Shown: positions 9,006 to 19,542, counted from the stretch's first letter. The stretch: 41,059 nt of DNA from Flavobacteria bacterium MS024-2A (GCA_905181895.1 CAJJAB010000026.1:1-41059); one strand, 5' to 3'. Made by a program: numbers and translations. The notes: generated by a model not told the origin, from the letters alone.

Positions 9006-9989
9006 ATGGAGAAGAAAAAGCTTGGAGTTGTTTGCGGAGGATTTACTTCTGAATTTGATATTTCAATTCAAAGTGGAAAAACTGTTTTTGACAATTTAGA
9101 TCGCTCAATATGGGAGGTTTTTTTAATAAGAATAAATTCTTTCAGCTGGACAGCTACTGATGATGAAGAAAATCATTACTCAGTATCTAAAGGAGACTTT
9201 TCACTATATTGTGATAAAACAAAGATTGATCTTGAAATAATCTTTAATGTTATACATGGAGCACCGGGAGAAAACGGACAGCTTGCTGCACTTTGGGAAC
9301 TAATAAATATTCCTTTTTCTAGTTGTGACAGTTATGTTTCTGGATTGACATACAATAAAAGAGACTGCCTATCGGTTTTGAGAGAATTAAACATTCCTAC
9401 CGCCAAGCATTATTCAATTGACAGTCGTCAAACTATTGACCTGGAGGATATTGATAAAACAGTAGGACTTCCATGCTTTGTCAAAGCGAACAGAGCTGGA
9501 AGTAGTTTTGGTGTTTTTAAAGTCAAAAAAAAATCTGAGCTCTTGCCTTCGATTCAAAAAGCCTTTGAAGAAGATTCTCAAGTGATCATTGAAAGTGCTT
9601 TAGAAGGGAGAGAGGTTTCGGTTGGAGTTGCAGCATTTGAGGGTAAAATTCATGTTTTACCAATAACTGAAATCATTACTGAAAATGAATTCTTTGATTA
9701 TGCTGCAAAATATGAAGGTGAATCACAAGAGATTACTCCGGCACAAATTCCATTAGAATGGAAAGAGAAAGTTGAAAAATATTCTAAAGAAATTTTCCAT
9801 AAACTAGAATTAAAAGGTGTGGTTAGAAGTGAATTTATATTTGTGAATGGTGAGCCGCATTTATTGGAGATAAACACTGTTCCTGGATTAACAAACGATA
9901 GTATCATACCGCAACAAGTTATTGCAATGGGAATCGAAATTTCGGATTTTTATAATCTACTTTTATTACAGGTCTTACATAAAAATTAA
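9006..9989 (+). CDS. ddl: D-alanine--D-alanine ligase
   Basis: ATP-grasp: NVIHGAPGENGQLAALWELINIPFSSCD, FVKANRAGSSFGVFKV, LLEINTVPGLTNDSIIPQQ. Confidence 0.95.
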   Translation: MEKKKLGVVCGGFTSEFDISIQSGKTVFDNLDRSIWEVFLIRINSFSWTATDDEENHYSVSKGDFSLYCDKTKIDLEIIFNVIHGAPGENGQLAALWELINIPFSSCDSYVSGLTYNKRDCLSVLRELNIPTAKHYSIDSRQTIDLEDIDKTVGLPCFVKANRAGSSFGVFKVKKKSELLPSIQKAFEEDSQVIIESALEGREVSVGVAAFEGKIHVLPITEIITENEFFDYAAKYEGESQEITPAQIPLEWKEKVEKYSKEIFHKLELKGVVRSEFIFVNGEPHLLEINTVPGLTNDSIIPQQVIAMGIEISDFYNLLLLQVLHKN

Positions 9990-9993
9990 ACAA

Positions 9994-10446
9994 ATGAAAA
10001 AATATGTTTTTCCCGGTTCTTTTGACCCTATTACACTAGGACATCAAGATATTATTGAAAGAGCGCTTCCACTTTGTGATTCTTTGATCATTGCTGTGGG
10101 AGAAAATAATGATAAAAAATATATGTTTTCATTACAAGAACGCATTGACTTCATTACAAATACTTTTAATAATGAACCTAAAATAAGCGTTGATTCTTAT
10201 AATGGGCTTACTGTCAATTTTTGTGTAAAACATAAGGCTACTGCGATATTAAGAGGATTAAGAAATCCTGCTGATTTTGAATTTGAAAAAAATATCGCGC
10301 AAGTAAACGGAAGACTTTCAGGTATTGATACCGTTTTTCTTTTAACAGCTGCAGATCACTCTTATATCAGTAGTGGTATTGTAAGGGAAATAATGAGTCA
10401 CAATGGAGATTATTATTCTTTAGTTCCTAAAGCCGTAAAAAAATAA
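9994..10446 (+). CDS. coaD: Pantetheine-phosphate adenylyltransferase
   Basis: MKKYVFPGSFDPITLGHQDII, ILRGLRNPADFEFE, YISSGIVREI; start corrected to ATG 9994. Confidence 0.95.
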   Translation: MKKYVFPGSFDPITLGHQDIIERALPLCDSLIIAVGENNDKKYMFSLQERIDFITNTFNNEPKISVDSYNGLTVNFCVKHKATAILRGLRNPADFEFEKNIAQVNGRLSGIDTVFLLTAADHSYISSGIVREIMSHNGDYYSLVPKAVKK

Positions 10447-10447
10447 T

Positions 10448-11044
10448 TTAATCAATGTTTTCTAAAAGAATTTTAATGTTTTCGTAGGCATTTGTCATGA
10501 GTCTGGGAAACTCACTTTTGGATTTCCAAACTGCCATTTGAATATTTTCTTCTAATTGAGGAGATAAAGAAGCGCTAAAATTGGTCTTCATCAAAAACCA
10601 ATATGTTTTTTTAAGCTTAAATTTTCCTTTTGCATTATAAATGTGATAAGTCGTAGGCATTGGTTTATTAACAACCAAATCCGTCACACCTGTTTCCTCC
10701 ATAACTTCCCGTTTGGCGGCATCAATAATAATCTCGCTTTTTTCAATCTTCCCTTTTGGAAGGTCCCATTTATCATTTCGATAAATAAACAGGTAACTAC
10801 CATTTGAATGTTCCACAATTCCACCCGCAGCTTCAATACAAGGAAATTTTTTAAGAAAATGATTTTGAAGTTTTTCCTTCTCACGATGATATAAATTAAC
10901 TCCTGTAACGCGTTTGCTTTTAAATGCATTTATAATAGATTCAGCTGATGTAAATTTGATATGAAACAAAGGTGTTTCATCTGAGTTTTTTTTTAAATCT
11001 GTTGTAAAAAATAATGGCTTCTGATTGTAAAAAACTTTATACAT
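10448..11044 (-). CDS. NUDIX hydrolase
   Basis: Nudix box GKIEKSEIIIDAAKREVMEETGV; start taken as ATG 11044 (MYKVFYNQK). Confidence 0.9.
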   Translation of the reverse strand: MYKVFYNQKPLFFTTDLKKNSDETPLFHIKFTSAESIINAFKSKRVTGVNLYHREKEKLQNHFLKKFPCIEAAGGIVEHSNGSYLFIYRNDKWDLPKGKIEKSEIIIDAAKREVMEETGVTDLVVNKPMPTTYHIYNAKGKFKLKKTYWFLMKTNFSASLSPQLEENIQMAVWKSKSEFPRLMTNAYENIKILLENID

Positions 11045-11047
11045 TTG
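11040..11047 (+). promoter_or_regulatory. Putative -7 element TACATTTG immediately upstream of pyrE
   Basis: Exact TAnnTTTG, 3 nt before the ATG at 11051; no clear -33 box seen. Confidence 0.4.
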
Positions 11048-11050
11048 TTT

Positions 11051-11701
11051 ATGATCTTTAATCAAAATATTGCTCAGCAAACTGCCGAATATCTTTTACA
11101 AATTAATGCAATTAAATTGAATCCAGAAAATCCATTTACATGGGCAAGTGGATGGAAATCTCCAATTTATTGTGATAATCGTGTAGCCCTTTCATACCAT
11201 GATGTTAGAACTTTTTTAAGTAAAAGTATAGCCCATGAAATTAGAACACAATTTGGTGCCAATATTGTTATTGCAGGTGTTGCAACAGGTGCCATTGGTT
11301 TTGGTATGTTGATTGCTCAACAACTGGAAGCACCCTTTATCTATGTTCGTCCAGAACCAAAAAAACACGGTAGACAAAATCAAATTGAAGGTGTATTAGA
11401 ACCTGGAAAAGAACTTGTAGTTATCGAGGATTTAATCAGCACAGGTATGAGTAGTCTAAATGCTGTAGAAGCACTTAAAATTGCTGGTGCAAAAATTTTA
11501 GGAATGTATGCACTCTTCACATATGGTTTTGAAAAAGCTGAGACAGCATTTTATGAGGCAGATATCAAACTCCAAACCTTGTGTGATTATGAAAACCTTT
11601 TACCAGTAGCATTAAAAACAAATAAAATTTCAAGAGCACAATCTGACAATTTAAAAACTTGGAGGAAAGATCCTGAAAATTGGTCTCCAAACGTACTTTA
11701 A
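11051..11701 (+). CDS. pyrE: Orotate phosphoribosyltransferase
   Basis: FTWASGWKSPIYCDNR, VVIEDLISTGMSSLNAVEAL (PRPP-binding motif); ATG 11051 preferred over TTG 11045. Confidence 0.95.
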   Translation: MIFNQNIAQQTAEYLLQINAIKLNPENPFTWASGWKSPIYCDNRVALSYHDVRTFLSKSIAHEIRTQFGANIVIAGVATGAIGFGMLIAQQLEAPFIYVRPEPKKHGRQNQIEGVLEPGKELVVIEDLISTGMSSLNAVEALKIAGAKILGMYALFTYGFEKAETAFYEADIKLQTLCDYENLLPVALKTNKISRAQSDNLKTWRKDPENWSPNVL

Positions 11702-12441
11702 TTTTTATAATTCATTCTTAATTGGCTGGAGTTAAATTCCATTTTTTTTCCTGTTTTGTCTTCTATAAGTATACATCCTGACCAAGTTATACCTCTTGTA
11801 ATGGCATTGAAAGTTCTTCCGTTTTTTTCAAAAACTGATATTTCATCTTTTTTCCAAAGCAAATCAATGTAATCTGAAAATAAATGGCTTAAAGAAATAG
11901 AATCCAATGAAAAAAGTATTTTTTCTAATTGAAATTTTAGTTGATCAAAAACAATATTAATATCCCATTTTTTTTTAGTTACAGAAGCTAATGATGTAGC
12001 ATTAGGTAAGTCTATAAATTTCATTTGATTAATATTCAAGCCAATTCCTATAATTGAAGCTTTTAGATTTTGTTTCTTGAAAATATTTTCAATTAAAATT
12101 CCTGCAATTTTCTTGTCATCTGACAAAATGTCGTTTGGCCATTTTACAGATAGATTAGGTATACCCAATGACTTTAATCCATTAATTATTCCTAAGGATA
12201 CAGCAACGCTTATTACAAAGGCATCAGACGAAGAAAAATGTTCGTAGATCTTATATATACTGTAAGTTAAGCTTTCTTCAGGATTTGAAATCCAAGTCCT
12301 ATCCCTTTGACCTCTTCCTAAAGTTTGATGCTTTGCCCAAACCAAATCTCCATCAAGACAAGCTCCCTTTCGGTACCTTTCCTTTAAAAAATCATTAGTT
12401 GATGAGGTGGCATTAATTTTGATTAAGTTAAAATAGCTCAT
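11698..12441 (-). CDS. birA: Biotin--[acetyl-CoA-carboxylase] ligase
   Basis: ATSSTNDFLKE, GRGQRDRTWISNPEESLTYSI, VKWPNDI, KIAGILIE; start taken as ATG 12441 (MSYFNLIKI). Confidence 0.9.
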   Translation of the reverse strand: MSYFNLIKINATSSTNDFLKERYRKGACLDGDLVWAKHQTLGRGQRDRTWISNPEESLTYSIYKIYEHFSSSDAFVISVAVSLGIINGLKSLGIPNLSVKWPNDILSDDKKIAGILIENIFKKQNLKASIIGIGLNINQMKFIDLPNATSLASVTKKKWDINIVFDQLKFQLEKILFSLDSISLSHLFSDYIDLLWKKDEISVFEKNGRTFNAITRGITWSGCILIEDKTGKKMEFNSSQLRMNYKN

Positions 12442-12471
12442 ATAAGTAAATGTAACCGACTCAAAAAGTAA

Positions 12472-12479
12472 TAAATTTG
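12472..12479 (+). promoter_or_regulatory. -7 element TAAATTTG upstream of rsfS
   Basis: Exact TAnnTTTG match, 19 nt before the ATG at 12499; no clear -33 TTTG. Confidence 0.4.
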
Positions 12480-12498
12480 TGAAAACGAGCACTAATAA

Positions 12499-12870
12499 AT
12501 GTTAAAAAAAAATAAAACTGAATCGACTCTGTTAGATGAAATCGTTAATGGAATTGAAAATGTCAAAGGAGAAGATATTCAAATCCTGGATTTAAAACAA
12601 ATAGATAATACGCCATGTGATTTTTTTATAATCTGCAGTGGGAATTCAAATACACAAGTAAGTGCTATTGTTGGATCGATTCAAAAAAATGTGAGCAAAT
12701 TACTTAAAGAAAAACCATTTCATACAGAAGGCTCTGATTTGGCTGAATGGGTTTTGATAGACTATGTGGATATTGTTGTACATGTCTTTCAAAAACAAAT
12801 ACGTGAATATTACAATATCGAAGAGCTTTGGGGAGATGCTAAAACTACTCAAATCACTTCGAATTATTAA
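12499..12870 (+). CDS. rsfS: Ribosome silencing factor RsfS (DUF143/Iojap)
   Basis: CDFFIICSGNSNTQVSAI, EWVLIDYVDIVVHVFQKQIREYYNIEELWGDA. Confidence 0.95.
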   Translation: MLKKNKTESTLLDEIVNGIENVKGEDIQILDLKQIDNTPCDFFIICSGNSNTQVSAIVGSIQKNVSKLLKEKPFHTEGSDLAEWVLIDYVDIVVHVFQKQIREYYNIEELWGDAKTTQITSNY

Positions 12871-12875
12871 AAACT

Positions 12876-14837
12876 ATGAAAGAACAAAAAAAACCAACCA
12901 CCCCCAAGTTTAATATTTATTGGCTTTATGGCGCTATTATTTTTGTGCTACTTGGCATGAGCCTCTTTGGAGGTAGTGATTCTTGGCAGAGTATAAGTAA
13001 AACAAATATATCAAGCTTTGAAAAATATCTTAATGCGGGGGATGTAAGTCAAGTTACAGTAATTCGTAATAAAAGTAGCGTACGGGTTACCCTTACTCCA
13101 GAGGCTCTCAATAAAAGTGATCATCAAGACATTTCTGGGAAAAATATTTTAGGTCAGGATAATTCGAGAGGACCACATTATCAATTTGAAGTTGGTAGTC
13201 TTGAACTTTTTGAAGAGAAATTGGAAAAAGCACGTGCTAATGGAGTTCCCTTTAAGTTAGAATTTATTACCGTTGAAAACCGATGGGCTGATACACTCAT
13301 TGGGTTTTTACCCATAATTATTATTATTGGAGTGTGGATTTTCTTGATGCGAAGAATGTCTGGGGGTGCTGGTGGCGGTGCTGGGAGTCAAATTTTTAAT
13401 ATTGGTAAGTCCAAGGCGAAATTATTTGATAAAAACACCGATGTAAAGACGACTTTTAAAGATGTTGCTGGACTAGAGGGTGCTAAAGAAGAGATTCAGG
13501 AGATTGTTGATTTTCTTAAAAATCCAAACAAATACACCGTTTTAGGTGGAAAAATTCCAAAAGGAGCTTTATTAGTTGGTTTACCAGGTACGGGGAAAAC
13601 ATTACTTGCCAAGGCTGTTGCTGGAGAAGCAAAAGTACCTTTCTTCTCGCTATCAGGATCTGATTTTGTTGAAATGTTTGTTGGTGTTGGAGCATCTCGT
13701 GTACGTGATCTATTTAAACAAGCAAAAGATAAATCTCCTGCTATTATTTTTATTGATGAAATTGATGCAATCGGAAGAGAAAGAGGAAAAAATAATATGA
13801 CGGGGTCAAACGATGAAAGAGAAAATACACTAAATCAATTGTTAACTGAAATGGATGGTTTTGGAACAGATACAAATGTTATTGTTCTTGCAGCAACAAA
13901 TCGTGCTGATGTATTAGACAAAGCATTAATGCGTGCGGGACGTTTTGATCGTCAAATCTATGTTGACTTACCTGATCTAAATGAGCGTAAGGAAATCTTT
14001 AAGGTTCATTTAAAACCAATTAAAACCATTAAGTCCTTAGATATCGATTTTCTTTCTAAACAAACTCCTGGTTTTTCAGGTGCTGATATCGCAAATGTTT
14101 GTAATGAAGCTGCATTAATTGCAGCTCGTGGTAATAAAAAGACTGTTGGTAAACAAGATTTTCTAGATGCTGTTGACAGAATTGTTGGGGGCCTTGAAAA
14201 GAAAAATAAAATAATTACACCTGAAGAAAAAGAAACTATTGCATATCACGAAGCGGGACATGCTTTGGTTAGTTGGTTACTTGAACATGCAGCACCACTT
14301 GTAAAAGTAACTATTGTTCCTAGAGGTCAATCTCTTGGAGCCGCATGGTACCTGCCAGAGGAGCGTCAAATAGTAAGAACAGAACAAATGTTAGATGAGA
14401 TGTGTGCAGCATTAGGTGGACGTGCCGCAGAAAAAGTAATGTTTGATAAAATCTCAACTGGTGCGCTTAGTGATTTGGAAAAAGTCACAAATCAAGCGAG
14501 ATCCATGGTTTCTGTATATGGACTAAACGATGCCATTGGAAACCTAACCTACTATGATTCATCGGGTCAAGCTGATTATAATTTCACCAAACCCTATTCA
14601 GAGGAAACCGCTCAGAAAATAGATCATGAAATTTCAGGGATTATTGAAAAGCAATATACTCGGGCTATTGATATTTTGAAGCTTTCAAAAGACAAATTAA
14701 TAGAACTTGCTGAACGTCTTTTAGATAAAGAAGTTATTTTTAAAGATGATTTAGAGAAAATCTTAGGTAAAAGACCTTTTAAAACAAATAGCGAAAAAAT
14801 AGAAGAAGCAAAGTTGCTTAAAAAAAATAAAATCTAA
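12876..14837 (+). CDS. ftsH: ATP-dependent zinc metalloprotease FtsH
   Basis: AAA Walker [27 protein letters not shown] zinc motif, two N-terminal TM segments. Confidence 0.98.
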   Translation: MKEQKKPTTPKFNIYWLYGAIIFVLLGMSLFGGSDSWQSISKTNISSFEKYLNAGDVSQVTVIRNKSSVRVTLTPEALNKSDHQDISGKNILGQDNSRGPHYQFEVGSLELFEEKLEKARANGVPFKLEFITVENRWADTLIGFLPIIIIIGVWIFLMRRMSGGAGGGAGSQIFNIGKSKAKLFDKNTDVKTTFKDVAGLEGAKEEIQEIVDFLKNPNKYTVLGGKIPKGALLVGLPGTGKTLLAKAVAGEAKVPFFSLSGSDFVEMFVGVGASRVRDLFKQAKDKSPAIIFIDEIDAIGRERGKNNMTGSNDERENTLNQLLTEMDGFGTDTNVIVLAATNRADVLDKALMRAGRFDRQIYVDLPDLNERKEIFKVHLKPIKTIKSLDIDFLSKQTPGFSGADIANVCNEAALIAARGNKKTVGKQDFLDAVDRIVGGLEKKNKIITPEEKETIAYHEAGHALVSWLLEHAAPLVKVTIVPRGQSLGAAWYLPEERQIVRTEQMLDEMCAALGGRAAEKVMFDKISTGALSDLEKVTNQARSMVSVYGLNDAIGNLTYYDSSGQADYNFTKPYSEETAQKIDHEISGIIEKQYTRAIDILKLSKDKLIELAERLLDKEVIFKDDLEKILGKRPFKTNSEKIEEAKLLKKNKI

Positions 14838-14841
14838 GCTC

Positions 14842-15432
14842 ATGGGTATATGGGATAAATTTTTTGGCAAAAAAACTAAGGATAATTCTGAGAAAAGTCC
14901 CTATCTACCAAATGAAGAAGTTCCTATTGATATAAATTTCGCTAAAACTTTTACTCAAAATGGAGGCCATTTCTTGTTTTGTGACTCTAGAGAAGAAATA
15001 CCCTCAAATATTGAGAAAATTTTTAAAGAAAATAAATGGAATAAAAATAATGTCTTAAGTCTAGAGAAAGAACTTGCTAAACAGTTTAATCTAACATTTA
15101 TAGATCAAACCTCAGGTAATTTAAAAGCTTATGAGAGTGTGATAATGAATTGTGAATTTATTATTAGTAATACCGGAAAGGTCTTACTTAGTGCACATCA
15201 AATAAAACATTTTAATCTACCCGATCTACCTAACACAATTATTATTCTAGCCAAGACTAGCCAAATTGTCAAAGATGTTAGTCAAGGTATGACTTCACTT
15301 AAAAATAAATATAAAAAAGCAATCCCCACAAATATTACTTCCCTTAGGTCAAAATCTGAAAGTAATGAGGAAAAAGTGATTTCAGAATTTGAAACAAGTG
15401 CAAAAAACATATATTTGCTTATTGAAGATTAA
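14842..15432 (+). CDS. LUD domain-containing protein
   Basis: 196 aa; CEFIISNTGKVLLSAHQ and LPNTIIILAKTSQIV resemble the LutC/LUD fold; 4 bp after ftsH. Confidence 0.75.
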   Translation: MGIWDKFFGKKTKDNSEKSPYLPNEEVPIDINFAKTFTQNGGHFLFCDSREEIPSNIEKIFKENKWNKNNVLSLEKELAKQFNLTFIDQTSGNLKAYESVIMNCEFIISNTGKVLLSAHQIKHFNLPDLPNTIIILAKTSQIVKDVSQGMTSLKNKYKKAIPTNITSLRSKSESNEEKVISEFETSAKNIYLLIED

Positions 15433-15441
15433 GACAAAAAT

Positions 15442-16245
15442 ATGCGCGAAATTTTGGTAAGAAGCCTTTCTGGACTCCTATATGTGTCACTAATCGTTTC
15501 TTCTGCTCTATTTTCAAATCTTGCTTTCATACTTGTGCTTTTTTTATTCAGCGCTTTAGCACTTTTTGAATTTCAAAAATTATTGCATTATAAAAGCCCA
15601 ATTCCATTTCTCTTTTTTAGTTTATTGGTTTATCAATTTTATTCTGGAAAACCCAATAATTCTCTTCACTTTGGTTTATTAGGATTTTGTGTTTTAATTA
15701 ATTTTTTTTTAGCTCTAATGCTTATAAGTAAAAGATCCTTTGAGTTTCCTCCTATTCAAAAAAGTGGACTCACTCTTTTTTATCTTATTAGTTCTGGATA
15801 TTTTATTATTGCCTCCACTAAATTTGAAAGTAGTTGGATGAATGGAATTACATTATCTATGTACTTTTTAATTTGGACAAATAATAGTTTTGCTTATCTA
15901 TCTGGAAAAAAATGGGGAAAAACTCCATTATTCCCAGAAGTATCACCAAAAAAAACATGGGAAGGTTTTTGGGGTGGTGCATTTGCTTGTTTTTTATTAA
16001 GCTTTTTTTTAGTCTATTATCATAAAGATTTTCAATTTTGGGTATATCCCATTTTAGCAATAATTATAATAATTACAGCGACAATTGGAGACCTTGTCCA
16101 ATCAAAATTTAAACGCCAAGCTAATGTTAAAGATAGCGGCTCTTTAATACCTGGACATGGTGGCTTTTATGATCGAATGGATAGCGTACTTTTCACGGCT
16201 CCATTTGTCAATTTGTTTTTAATTTTAGTTAATTATGTTTCATAA
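15442..16245 (+). CDS. cdsA: Phosphatidate cytidylyltransferase
   Basis: Polytopic; SPKKTWEGFWGG and KRQANVKDSGSLIPGHGGFYDRMDS CDP-DAG synthase signature. Confidence 0.95.
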   Translation: MREILVRSLSGLLYVSLIVSSALFSNLAFILVLFLFSALALFEFQKLLHYKSPIPFLFFSLLVYQFYSGKPNNSLHFGLLGFCVLINFFLALMLISKRSFEFPPIQKSGLTLFYLISSGYFIIASTKFESSWMNGITLSMYFLIWTNNSFAYLSGKKWGKTPLFPEVSPKKTWEGFWGGAFACFLLSFFLVYYHKDFQFWVYPILAIIIIITATIGDLVQSKFKRQANVKDSGSLIPGHGGFYDRMDSVLFTAPFVNLFLILVNYVS

Positions 16246-16888
16246 AGAGGGGTATCAAATTATCATGTTAACTTTTGTTATTACTGTAGCAATTGCGATT
16301 TTAGCAGAATATAAAATAGACTTTCAATTACTTAGAATAGGGATTCAAATTATTGTCGTGTTTATGCTTCTCTTAGTACTTCAATTTTTTAGAAATCCCA
16401 AAAGAATAACTCCTAGAAACAAAAATCTACTCATCGCTCCTGTTGATGGTAAGGTGGTAATCATCGAAGAAGTTTATGAAAAAGAATATTTTAAGGACAT
16501 GCGACTTCAAATTTCCATATTCATGTCCCCATTAAATGTTCACGTAACTCGATACCCAATGGGTGGAAAAGTTCAATTTAGTAAATACCATCCAGGAAAA
16601 TATTTGGTGGCTTGGCATCCAAAATCCTCTGAATTAAATGAGCGAACTACTATTGTCTTAAAGAATGATGTTTTTGGAGAGATTATTTACCGTCAGATTG
16701 CTGGTGCTGTTGCAAGAAGAATTGTTAACTATGCCAAAGAGGGCATGGAGGTTGAGCAAGGGGATGATGCTGGATTTATTAAATTTGGCTCCCGTGTTGA
16801 CTTATTTTTACCTTTAGGAACTCCTTTAAGCATTAAATTAAACGATATTGTTAAAGGAGGTGTTCAGTCCATTGCTCAAAAAGCTTAG
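16235..16888 (+). CDS. psd: Phosphatidylserine decarboxylase family protein
   Basis: APVDGKVVIIEEV, ISIFMSPLNVHVTRYP, and FGSRVDLFLP where the G-S processing site lies. Confidence 0.93.
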   Translation: MFHKEGYQIIMLTFVITVAIAILAEYKIDFQLLRIGIQIIVVFMLLLVLQFFRNPKRITPRNKNLLIAPVDGKVVIIEEVYEKEYFKDMRLQISIFMSPLNVHVTRYPMGGKVQFSKYHPGKYLVAWHPKSSELNERTTIVLKNDVFGEIIYRQIAGAVARRIVNYAKEGMEVEQGDDAGFIKFGSRVDLFLPLGTPLSIKLNDIVKGGVQSIAQKA

Positions 16889-19515
16889 AGTAGGCTGAGA
16901 CTTTTTTCAAGCATTTTTATTTTCTCTTCAGCATCAGCTGCCTTTTTACGTTCAATTGCAATTACCTGTTCTGGGGCATTTAATACAAAACGTTTATTAG
17001 CTAATTTCTTTCCTACCGAAGACAAGAAGCCTTTAGTGTACTTCAATTCTGAAGTGATCTTCTCTTTTTCAGCTTCAGTATTTTCTGGAGCAAGGGTAGG
17101 AATAAAGAACTCCAAGTTAGACACTCGGAAACTTCCTCCATTAATATTTTTAGGCACTTCAGAATAAACTATTTCATCAAGTATTCCTAACTTAACAATA
17201 CTCGAGCCATAGGGTAAATCTGATTTTATATTGGTTACATAAACAGTAACTTTCTCTTTAAAAGAAATGTTTTTATCTTTTCTAAAATTACGAATCCCTG
17301 CAATAATTTCTTTAGTAATTTCAAAATTGGTAATTAACGCTGGATCAAATGATTTTGAAGTTGGCCATGAAGAAATAGTAAGTGCCTGGTCAGTATCACG
17401 AGGGCTAATAAAATGCCATAACTCTTCGGTCAAAAAAGGCATAAAAGGGTGTAATAAACGTAAGTTTTTTTCAAATAAGCGAACTATTCTAGTGTGTGTA
17501 ATTTCGTCTATGGGTTTTCCGTATTCAGGCTTTACTAACTCTAACAACCAGGAACAAAAATCATCCCAAATCAGCTTATAAATAGTCATTAATGCATCAG
17601 ATATTCGGTATTTTTCAAAATTTTCATCTACCCAACTAATGGTTTTGTTAAAATGATTTTCATACCAATCTAAAGCTTCAGTTGCTGCGAGTGAGGGTTG
17701 ATTAGTTTTATCTATTTCCCAGCCCTTAATTAAGCGATAAGCGTTCCATATTTTATTAGCAAAATTCTTCCCTTGCTTACAAAGACTTTCATTAAAAAGT
17801 AAGTCATTCCCTGCTGCTGAACTGAGCATTAATCCAACACGAACAGCATCGGCACCATAATCTTCTATTAACTTTAAAGCATCTGGTGAATTTCCAAGTT
17901 GTTTGGACATTTTTCGCCCTTTTTCATCACGAACAAGACCTGTTAAATAAACGTTAGAAAAAGGTTTTTGTTTTCTATATTCATATCCCGACACAATCAT
18001 TCTAGCTACCCAAAAAAATAAAATATCAGGGCCAGTAACTAAATCTTGAGTGGGATAATAGTAGTTAATATCTTCATTTTCTGGATTTCTGATTCCATCA
18101 AAAACAGTTATAGGCCACAACCATGAAGAAAACCATGTGTCCAAAACATCTTCATCTTGACGAAGATCTTCTTGTTTTAATAAATTATTACCCGCTTTTT
18201 TTTGAGCTGCTTCTAATGCTTCCTCTGCCGTTAATGCGACCACAAAATCTTCAACACTTGTCCCAAAATAGTATGCTGGAATTCGTTGACCCCACCACAA
18301 TTGTCTTGAAATATTCCAATCCCTAATATTTTCCATCCAATGACGATAAGTATTTTTAAATTTATCAGGTAATAGTGCAATATCATCAGATTTTAAGACA
18401 GCATTAATTGCAGGTTGTGCTAAATCATCCATCTTTAAAAACCATTGATCAGACAAGCGTGGTTCTATTATTGCTTTGGTTCGTTCAGATCTCCCTACTT
18501 TATGAACATGAGATTCAGTTTTAACCAAGGCACCTATTACGTCAAGTGCTTTTACTATTTTCTTTCGAGCGACAAAGCGATCTAAACCTTCGTACTCAAG
18601 GCCTTTTAAGTTAAGTGTAGCGTTAGCATTAAAGATATCTATAACATCAAGTCCATGCTTTTCACCCAATGCTTTATCGTTTATATCATGTGCTGGGGTT
18701 ACCTTAAGACAACCTGTACCGAAATCCATAGTTACATATTCATCTTGAATGATGGGTACTTTTCTACCAGTAAGTGGCACCCAAACCTCTTTACCTTTTA
18801 AATGAAAATAACGTTCGTCTTCAGGGTGAATACATACCGCAGAGTCTCCCAAAAGAGTCTCAGGCCTTGTAGTAGCAATGATCACTTGCTCTTCAGAACC
18901 TTCAACTTGATAGGCTATATGATATAAATTACCTGACTTTTCCTCATAAATTACTTCCTCGTCTGACAAAGTAGTTTGGGCTTCAGGATCCCAATTTACC
19001 ATTCGAAAGCCCCTATAAATTAAACCTTTATTGTACAAGTCTATAAAAACCCTAAGTACAGATTCAGACATTTCAGGATCAAGAGTAAACTTAGTTCTAT
19101 CCCAATCACAACTGCAGCCAAGCTTTTTAAGCTGCTCTAAAATAACACCTCCATAGTCATGAGTCCAATCCCATGCATGCTCCAAAAAAGTTTCTCTAGT
19201 CAAACTGCTTTTATCAATTCCTTCAGCCTTGAGTTTAGCAACTACCTTAGCTTCTGTAGCAATTGAGGCATGATCTGTTCCAGGCACCCAACAAGCATTA
19301 TACCCTCTCATGCGAGCTCTACGAATAATAATATCTTGTAAAGAATTGTTCAACATATGCCCCATATGCAATACTCCTGTAACATTAGGTGGTGGCATAA
19401 CAATGGTGTAAGGTTCGCGATCATCAGGAACGGATTTAAAATATCCGTTTTTTTGCCAGAATGCGTACCATTTACTTTCTACCAGTCTAGAATCAAACTT
19501 GGAAGGAATTTCCAT
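16885..19515 (-). CDS. valS: Valine--tRNA ligase
   Basis: PPPNVTGVLHMGHMLN (HIGH-type), GRKMSKQLGN (KMSKS), C-terminal coiled coil; 876 aa. Confidence 0.97.
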   Translation of the reverse strand: MEIPSKFDSRLVESKWYAFWQKNGYFKSVPDDREPYTIVMPPPNVTGVLHMGHMLNNSLQDIIIRRARMRGYNACWVPGTDHASIATEAKVVAKLKAEGIDKSSLTRETFLEHAWDWTHDYGGVILEQLKKLGCSCDWDRTKFTLDPEMSESVLRVFIDLYNKGLIYRGFRMVNWDPEAQTTLSDEEVIYEEKSGNLYHIAYQVEGSEEQVIIATTRPETLLGDSAVCIHPEDERYFHLKGKEVWVPLTGRKVPIIQDEYVTMDFGTGCLKVTPAHDINDKALGEKHGLDVIDIFNANATLNLKGLEYEGLDRFVARKKIVKALDVIGALVKTESHVHKVGRSERTKAIIEPRLSDQWFLKMDDLAQPAINAVLKSDDIALLPDKFKNTYRHWMENIRDWNISRQLWWGQRIPAYYFGTSVEDFVVALTAEEALEAAQKKAGNNLLKQEDLRQDEDVLDTWFSSWLWPITVFDGIRNPENEDINYYYPTQDLVTGPDILFFWVARMIVSGYEYRKQKPFSNVYLTGLVRDEKGRKMSKQLGNSPDALKLIEDYGADAVRVGLMLSSAAGNDLLFNESLCKQGKNFANKIWNAYRLIKGWEIDKTNQPSLAATEALDWYENHFNKTISWVDENFEKYRISDALMTIYKLIWDDFCSWLLELVKPEYGKPIDEITHTRIVRLFEKNLRLLHPFMPFLTEELWHFISPRDTDQALTISSWPTSKSFDPALITNFEITKEIIAGIRNFRKDKNISFKEKVTVYVTNIKSDLPYGSSIVKLGILDEIVYSEVPKNINGGSFRVSNLEFFIPTLAPENTEAEKEKITSELKYTKGFLSSVGKKLANKRFVLNAPEQVIAIERKKAADAEEKIKMLEKSLSLL

Positions 19516-19542
19516 AAAACTTTTGGTCTAATTTTTGATTTA

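Noticed and set aside
13576-13800. 74-aa ORF inside ftsH
   Set aside because: Alternate frame within the AAA domain; low-complexity Leu/Lys composition.
17267-17581. 104-aa plus-strand ORF
   Set aside because: Antisense to valS; no domain.
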